From: Takakia lepidozioides
Taxonomy: Eukaryota; Streptophyta; Takakiopsida; Takakiales; Takakiaceae
Direction: 5' to 3'
DNA length: 64,000 nt
NCBI GenBank assembly: GCA_030704615.1
Contig: CM060733.1
Span: forward strand, 44,330,001-44,394,000
The notes under the pieces were generated by a model that made no database searches, was not told the origin of the DNA, and saw nothing but the letters and a program-made list of their open reading frames with translations. The translations under genes and the position numbers were made by a program. This document shows positions 57,623 through 64,000 of this stretch, piece by piece. Numbering within the stretch: the stretch's first letter is position 1; each line of letters begins with the position of its first letter.

Positions 57623-60600
57623 TGTCTAGTTTTGGTAGTGCTAAGCTAGATAGATTTATTTTATGTTAGCACTATGTCGATGATATTTGAAGTAGGGAAA
57701 GCACAACTCGTAATGAGTGGTTAAGATAGAAGTCATTGTTGCTCGTTTCGTTTGTAGTCCGGTACGATGTTGTGCACGGGAGGCACGCAGGATGCCAAAT
57801 AAGAGGCGAGATGGAGGCTTGGACAGCCTCGTAGGCTCTGTATATACAAAGAAGGAGCTGCAGTTGTGCGGACAAATCAACTCGTAGTTGTTGACGGTAA
57901 ACTTCTTTTCTTGGGTAAGACTTGTTCTGTTTTGCCCGAGGCTTTGGACCTCGAGGTGGATTGTGGAGCATAATGATCGTGGAGTACACATGTTGAAGGC
58001 AGTCCCCATTATGAGAAGAGAGGGGGGGCTGTAGCGAAAACCGTGTGAAGTCTTTCTCTGATAACTACTTGCGAAGCATAGGGCGGGCATAGCTGGGAAC
58101 AGCGTCCAAATTGCACATATAAGTAAGCTGAGAGCTGGAGAACGGCGAGAGGTAGCTCGGAGGCTGGAGCCATGTTAAAAATGCTGAGCAGTTCGAGCAT
58201 TTGCACAATAATAAAGTACCGTGCAGAGAGGAAAGCATCAGGGCGTGACGCTTGGGGGACAGGCCCGTGATCAGACTTGTAGTTAGCTTGACATACACTT
58301 AGGGAGTGTGATGCCGTTGGCGCACTCGTGGACATCCTGTGTTTCGCAGACAATCAGCTACTGCATAAGGCAACTTCGACAAGCAGTAGGGCCTTGGTAG
58401 AGTCCAAATGGAAGCTTCTTCAGCGTTGGCGTGCCTACAAACAGTGGGCGATTTGTGCAAAACCTCGAGCTGGGGAACGTCAAGCAAATGCAGGATCCGT
58501 GAGTGGGGCAAAGGTGTCGGTGTGTGTGCCGTGTGATGAGCCATATTCGACCAGTTGAGCAGACGGGGGGCCACATGGCATGGAGCTGTGTGTTCTGGCT
58601 TATATTTCTCTCTACCATGTTCATACATGCGTTGCTGAGTTGAGACAGTGCCCTGTGAGAACTCCAGGGACGCAGCTTGAGCGTGCAAGCGGATGGGTAG
58701 CCGGCTGTGAATGATCATTGAAAGGTAAAGAAACAACAAGAGCAGACTATGGAAAGATAGCTTAAATGAAGCTTTGAAAGGAGGTTGAACTTGCTGAGCA
58801 GGTAGAGGAAAGAGGGGTACCATGGCAGCTGCACATCAGCGCGACGAGTAGGAGCTCGCGCCATGGCGCCTGCCTTAGCTAGCAAGTAAGCAAGGATCAG
58901 AGGGCAGATCTGCCACACCACCAGGCACCTTGCAGAGTGGTCGAGGCACTCATACTTCCGTGCACTGCAGCAGGGTTTCCACATAGTCGACGGGCTTGAA
59001 GAAAGGTTCCAGCTGGGGATCACTCAATTTGGACATTGATAAGTTGGTGTGCGGGGCAGGCTTTGCAGGAACTTGCTTGCCAGCTTTACTTCAATGAAAA
59101 TTGTGAGGGTGCCAAGGTGAGGTGTTGCTAAGGGGAAATGAGCTCCACGACCTCCATCGTCAAAACGGTTTGTGGTAGAAGACGGTTGGGATTCCAAAGC
59201 ATGGTGAGCTGTTGAACTCAAATGAAATGGAGGGGAACGGCAGGCACGTGGCCAGGGAACCTAGGAAACCATATAGAACTTAGGGAACCGGGGGACAGTT
59301 ACCAGATATTTTGGGTGTAACTTTGAATTTTAAATTTGAAAACCAAAAAAAAAAAAAAAAACCCTTTTGATCTAATTTAAATGATTTAGAGCCTAATTGG
59401 TCATATCTTTGTCAAATGGACTCCGTTTGACTCAGTTTTTGGGGGGATAGCTGTAGAAAGGGGAAATCTACCTATCTAAACTTTTTGGACTCTGCTAAAA
59501 ATCTATGGAATTTTTTGAGTGTGAGTGTGAGTGTGCTATGAAAGATCCACAATTCTGTTTCTAGAACCTGTTGTGGTCTATATGAGAGACAAATATGTGG
59601 ATGTCCTCCTTGTATGGCTGGGGGAAATGAGGACGTAATTGAAGGGCAGGTCTCTTCTCCTACCTGTGCACACAAGGGGACAAGATTTGTTTCTCAAGGA
59701 ACTCAGACTGATTTGAGTGGAGAGCAGTTGGACGAGTTTTGATTGCATACTGGGAGTCGACATTAGCAATAGACAACAAACTGTTGTAGTTGGCGTTGGG
59801 GCCTCAATATTACCTTGGGACAGGTCAAAACTCTGTTGGAGCAGCAGTTCTGCAGCTGTAGCTAAATCCAAAGTGGGTGAAAGCTAGGCTTGGAACACAG
59901 CCAAGACAGCCCCGGGACCAAGGTGTTCATCCACAAGGTCGTGGTGTACTGGAGCAAGGAGCATGAGCTGCACAAGTTTTGCAATCAACGTGGTTGCAGC
60001 CGAACACGTTCTACAACGAGGCACCACAACGGGGGGTTCTTAGACAAACACTTGTTCTGCTGAAGTAGATGCAGTCATATCGCAACGAGGACACCCGCAC
60101 CGCTCAAAGCTTCGAGTTGAGAACTGTCAGACCCTACATTTATTTTCTTTAGTATTCAGTGAGCGGGAGATAGGGGAGTATTGTTTTGTCTCTAACCTGG
60201 CAGAGAGAGGAGGATGGTTGGTTAGAGCGAGCTAACTATAGCTTGGATAAGGTTGTGGCAGTTTCTGAATAAGATTACCTCTAAACCTTACCATCATGCC
60301 AGATGAGGCACTTTAAGAGAGTCTGGCAGTTGTAGCATAGATCAAATTAAATCTTGCTTGGTCGACCTCTATTCTTTCCTTCCTCTCTTTACTATTTTCA
60401 TTACTTGTACTTGTAGTTGCCAAAGCCTCTTTTGGTGGAGGCCGTCAGTCCGGGTTTTTTGGGCTGGGATATTCTGCAGGAGCAGCACGGTGGAGGGATT
60501 TGGTGTGGGGGTGTTTGATGTTTTGGTTTCGGTGTTTGGATCCCCTTCCACACCTGCATGCTTGACTGTGCCCATGTTTGGTTTTGTGTTGGCACTTGCT

Positions 60601-60940
60601 TCATAGGGATTAGGCCGGATTTGCTCACCGGTCAATCCTAGCGTATGCTGTCGGGGTGAGGCTTGAGTGGTGACCAGTAGACCACCAGTGTTCCTTCTAT
60701 GGTGAGCTGGGTTTGATGACCAGCCAACCATAGGAGTTCTTGCGGTGGATGCGGTGCAGGTGCCCTTAGCCAGTGGGATATGACCCTTAATCGCAACAGG
60801 TGCTCACCCTGTCAACTATTAGAATTAGTACTAGAGCCTTATAGTGTCACATGCGGGAGGTGCGGGTTGTGAGTGTCATCACGGATTTCCCAAGGTTTTG
60901 AGGGGAGTACGGCTACAGGCATTAGCAGTGAGAGTGGGTT
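57623..60940 (+). other. Leader of the second element, possibly with nested older DNA
   Basis: No convincing gene. ORFs at 58299-58823 and elsewhere show no family. An A-rich tract lies at 59345-59361. 60430-60620 matches the leader of the first element. The segment from about 60126 (tgtcagaccctac) has an LTR-like start, but no partner repeat is in the window. Confidence 0.45.
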
Positions 60941-60949
60941 CACCAGACG

Positions 60950-62330
60950 GAGGTTGTCGTTTCAGACCACCTTCACCTCCATCCCTCATTAGTGCAGAGT
61001 CCAGACACAGACTCGGAGGCTTCATCAACAATTGTGGCAGTTTCATTCCCGCCATTGTTGTGGGACGACATGGAGGAGATGTATGGAGCTAACCAAGGGG
61101 CCTCGTAGGTATCTGGAGCTAGGGCACGATCGCTGGATGACTTTATCCAAGAGTTTGACAGCTGGTGTGATTTGCAGCAGATGCGCAATCCACAGCTGTT
61201 CACCACCCCATTCATGGCGTGGAAGGGACTGTTCCAGCATTTGGAAGGCCCGCCTATGGACGATTACCACGAGTTCAGGCGAGGACATGAAGCAGAGATT
61301 GAGGAGTGAAGGATGTATTGGTCCCTGACTACGTCTCCATTACTCGAGGCACACGCGACCAGTAGCTGCATCAGCACCAATATCTCCCACTGCAGCACTA
61401 GTAGTGGAACAAGTAGTGCCGTACTTTTGCAGGTGGTACCATCAAAAGGTGCCTACTACTTCTCCTGCCACGACTACAACACATGTGCCTAGATTCAACC
61501 CGGTGGTGGAGTTTCTTCCAGGAGTTGCGGACGAACTACCAAGGCGTACGGATAGAGAAGCTGCGAAGTTTGCAAGACTTCCAGCGCAAATCCAGTGAGA
61601 GCTTGCAAGAGGCCTACACTCGTATGAGGCGCTTGATAAGTGTGACCCAAGGGATTACTGAAGCTCAGACAATCCAGTTCTGGTATGGAATTTTGGACAA
61701 GGAGCTCAGGAGAAGGGTGCGGGATGCAACCCTGTTACAAGCAGCCCAACCCACATTAGCAGATATGTTATGCTGGCTGAGCGATTGACCTCAACATGGT
61801 GGAGGAGCGAGTTGTTACCATTGGATTTGGCAAGGACATGCCTGCACGGGCACAGTTGCCAGCCAACAGGCACAAGGGACTGCCCTCATACGTGGTCAGG
61901 GGGGCAAGGTTCCCAACCCAAATTCCATAGAGCTTGCAGGGGAACCTCAGGTGCATGAGGCCAGTAGCATCTTTTTGCAAGCCAACAACAACCAGGGGTG
62001 ATATGTTTTGGACATGTGGAGGACCCCATGTCAAGAAAGATTGCCCAGAGAGTGGCAAAAGGGCCGGCACAAGCACAGCCTGCACAGTTGCAGTGTGGGC
62101 ATTGTGGCAAGTATGGGCATGGAGATGCCCAGTGTTATGACTTGCACCCTGAGTTGCGGCAAGGCCAGTTCCAAGGGAACAATGGTGGCCGAGGGCAAGC
62201 TGGAGCACCTCAGAGAGGACGAGATGGTCAGGCACGAGGTGTAAGATGAGGGCAAGCATGGTATGGCTAAGGATGTGGAGGTCAAGGCGTTGACCAAGGC
62301 ATGGCCAACCGGCTTCAGCAACTAGAGCAA
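60950..62330 (+). pseudogene. gag of the second element
   Basis: Recognisable parts: FRPPSPP, SLDDFIQEFDSW-like text near 61130, ELRTNYQGVRIEKLRSLQDF, RMRRLISVTQGITEAQTIQF, then both zinc knuckles (CGGPHVKKDC, CGHCGKYGHGDAQC). Three frames are needed, and a stop interrupts near 61308. Non-functional. Confidence 0.8.
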
Positions 62331-62999
62331 AGGCTTGCTGCCATGGCCACAGCTCAGGTGGTACCAGCTCCAGACCTGAGGGTCCACCTCATGTTCCTCC
62401 TCATCAGCGTCATCCCTGACGGAGGAGACATGGGAGGCATGGGATTTATGTGTGGGGCAGCACTACCACTAGTGCAGGTGGAGTCTGCTGCCGTCACTCA
62501 AGGAGCAGCACGATTTCCTGAGCCACGAGGTGCAGAGGTGGAGTTAGATCCATAGCGTGGGGAGGCAAGCCGTCAGGCTAGGTTGCCTTAATCATTCATC
62601 TTGGGGGAGACAGTGTCGACGACATCCATGGCACCTAGTTCTCGTCCGACCGATACAGAGGCCATTATTGTGCCATTTGGAAGAGCTACACCGTGCAGCA
62701 CTGACACCTGCTGCCAAGGCTAGTGCAGCCATGTGTTGTTGGGGGCAAGCCACCCTCTGTGTGTCAAGCCGCACTGTTCTCTGCAACCATGATTGCGACG
62801 CCGGGGGTAAGACCAGCTGTAGTTTTCAGACTAGCAGCAACACTCTACGAGGGTGGGGATGTCACCTCATCTTCTGCGGAGTTAGTGGAGGGTGTAGTGG
62901 CAGATGGATCCTCCGATTTGAGGGTCAACACTGCCACGGCTGTGCCATGGCAAGCTACACTACAGCTGCCAGGGTGACGGAGCTTGCCAGCTAGGCCAG

Positions 63000-63480
63000 C
63001 CTTTGAGCGCGCCATGGTGACACCTGGAGTTTCTTGTTAGACAACCAGGAGGGCATTTTCTCTTTGAGTGGAACCGGCAGGCAAAGGTACCGGCCACTGC
63101 GGGTCTTGTTGGACTCGGGAGCTCAGCCACTGATGTTTGGGCAGAGCTGCTATTGCAGGTTTGGGCCTCATGGAGGCGGATATGGAGCCTTGTCATTTCC
63201 AGATATAGACATCTCTGGGAGGATCAGAGCAGGCTCCGGGCATGACACGACGTGAGTTGGTCATTAGACTACAGCCGGATTATCCTATCGATGGCTCAGT
63301 AATGCGAGCCAAGGCCATTGTGACAGATGCAGTCTCTTATGATGTCATCGTTGGTGGGGCAATGTGTATATCCCATGGGCTTCACCCTGGATTTTTGGGA
63401 GGAGTCAACATCCTACAGGCCTGGATGGTAGTCAGGGAATGGTTGTCGTGTACAACTCCCTGTGACATTCATTGGGGGTG
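63000..63480 (+). pseudogene. Protease of the second element
   Basis: PLRVLLDSGAQPLMFGQSC with the DSG at 63112-63120, then RRELVIRLQPDYPIDGSVMR and AKAIVTDAVSYDVIVGGA, matching the first element. A frameshift follows the DSG region. Confidence 0.75.
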
Positions 63481-63629
63481 TTGCTGCTGCCACGAGGCGA
63501 TGCCCCCTAGCAGCCTTTACAGCTGCAGTTAGTTGGCCTCGAGAGTTGCTGGAGGGCAATGCCCATCAGAGGATGTGCCACCTCCAGCAAAGCAAGATGA
63601 CATGCATGGTACGCGGAGTTGCCTGACAT

Positions 63630-64000
63630 GGTTGCTCACACTCCATTGTGGGGTACGAACAAGGATTTGCAGCAGGCTGCTGATAGACGGGTGCAACAAG
63701 CCTGGGTAGAGGCCTTTGTACCGTCAGGAGAGGAGGAGAGTGCGGTGATTGCACCAGGACCACCTCAGTTGTCGCCATTGGACACCACACCTCTTGTGTG
63801 GCAGTGCCCGGATGAAGACATATGTCTTTTGGACTTGTTTGGCGGGATTAGCATTGGATTGGCTGCAGTGCTGCAGGCAGGTGTACGAGTTCGACGTTAC
63901 CTATATGTGGAGAGGGATGAGACTGCACGATGCGTCTCACTGCGCCATGTTGCTCAGTTGGTGCAGCAGTACTACTCTGTTTGTTGTCAGTGTCTGCAGT
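63630..64000 (+). pseudogene. Start of the methyltransferase domain in the second element
   Basis: ADRRVQQAWVEAFVPSGEEE, then ICLLDLFGGISIGLAAVLQA (motif I) and RRYLYVERDETAR (motif II region) in one open frame, until a change near 63975. It aligns with 50502-50150 of the first element, which shows that the methyltransferase is a shared part of the family. The catalytic part lies beyond the window, so activity cannot be judged. Confidence 0.8.

Larger units (their letters stand above)
57257..64000 (+). mobile_element. Older relative of the methyltransferase retrotransposon, partial
   Basis: A plus-strand element of the same family, cut off by the window edge. 5' LTR 57257-57606, primer-binding site 57607-57622, leader to about 60940, gag about 60950-62330, protease about 63000-63480, methyltransferase from about 63630. 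It is clearly diverged from the first element and has in-frame stops (for example ccatagcgtgg near 62552, where the other copy has a Gln codon). It is therefore an independent, older insertion in the opposite orientation. Confidence 0.85.

Noticed and set aside
60126-60430. Solo LTR starting tgtcagaccc
   Set aside because: The start looks LTR-like, but no second copy, end motif or target duplication could be found in the window.

Overview
The window is nuclear DNA of a land plant. Three multi-exon housekeeping genes can be read exon by exon with GT-AG introns. There is also a PLS/DYW pentatricopeptide-repeat (PPR) editing-factor family with duplicated and broken copies, plus LTR retrotransposons, a LINE and SINE-like elements. 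Abundant DYW genes together with introns of several hundred bases suggest a seed-free vascular plant (fern or lycophyte); this is inference, not proof.

Layout. 1-10 kb is a PPR duplication cluster: an open PPR gene runs off the left edge (minus), its 5' region is repeated in tandem and again in inverted orientation, an unrecognised 174-residue ORF sits in the middle (6075-6599), and a decayed PPR copy follows (8140-9950, plus). A tRNA-derived SINE lies at about 10.7 kb. 11.5-19.5 kb is a 13-exon TRF4/5-type non-canonical poly(A) polymerase gene (plus). About 22.7-24.2 kb holds a partly resolved UbiA-like membrane protein gene (minus). 24.6-27.2 kb is a single-exon DYW PPR gene (minus). 29.3-35.3 kb is an 8-exon 2-oxoglutarate/Fe(II) dioxygenase gene (minus) with a 5'-truncated LINE and its 13-bp target-site duplication in intron 5. 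36.5-38.7 kb is an XRI1-like gene (minus). 42-44 kb carries a long direct repeat, one copy of which was hit by a small SINE-like element with a (CT)n tail; the other copy preserves the empty site.

44.97-56.30 kb is a young Ty3/gypsy-type retrotransposon (minus) inserted into a decayed Ty1/copia remnant; 57.26 kb to the right edge is an older relative on the plus strand. Both carry an apparent C5-cytosine DNA methyltransferase domain between protease and reverse transcriptase (gag-PR-DNMT-RT-RH-INT). In both, the bases directly after the 5' LTR are complementary to a conserved hairpin loop inside the LTR and do not look like a tRNA primer-binding site, which suggests self-priming. The young copy also has a permuted LTR arrangement and many single-base frameshifts despite almost identical LTRs. 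This retrotransposon family is the most unusual system in the window.
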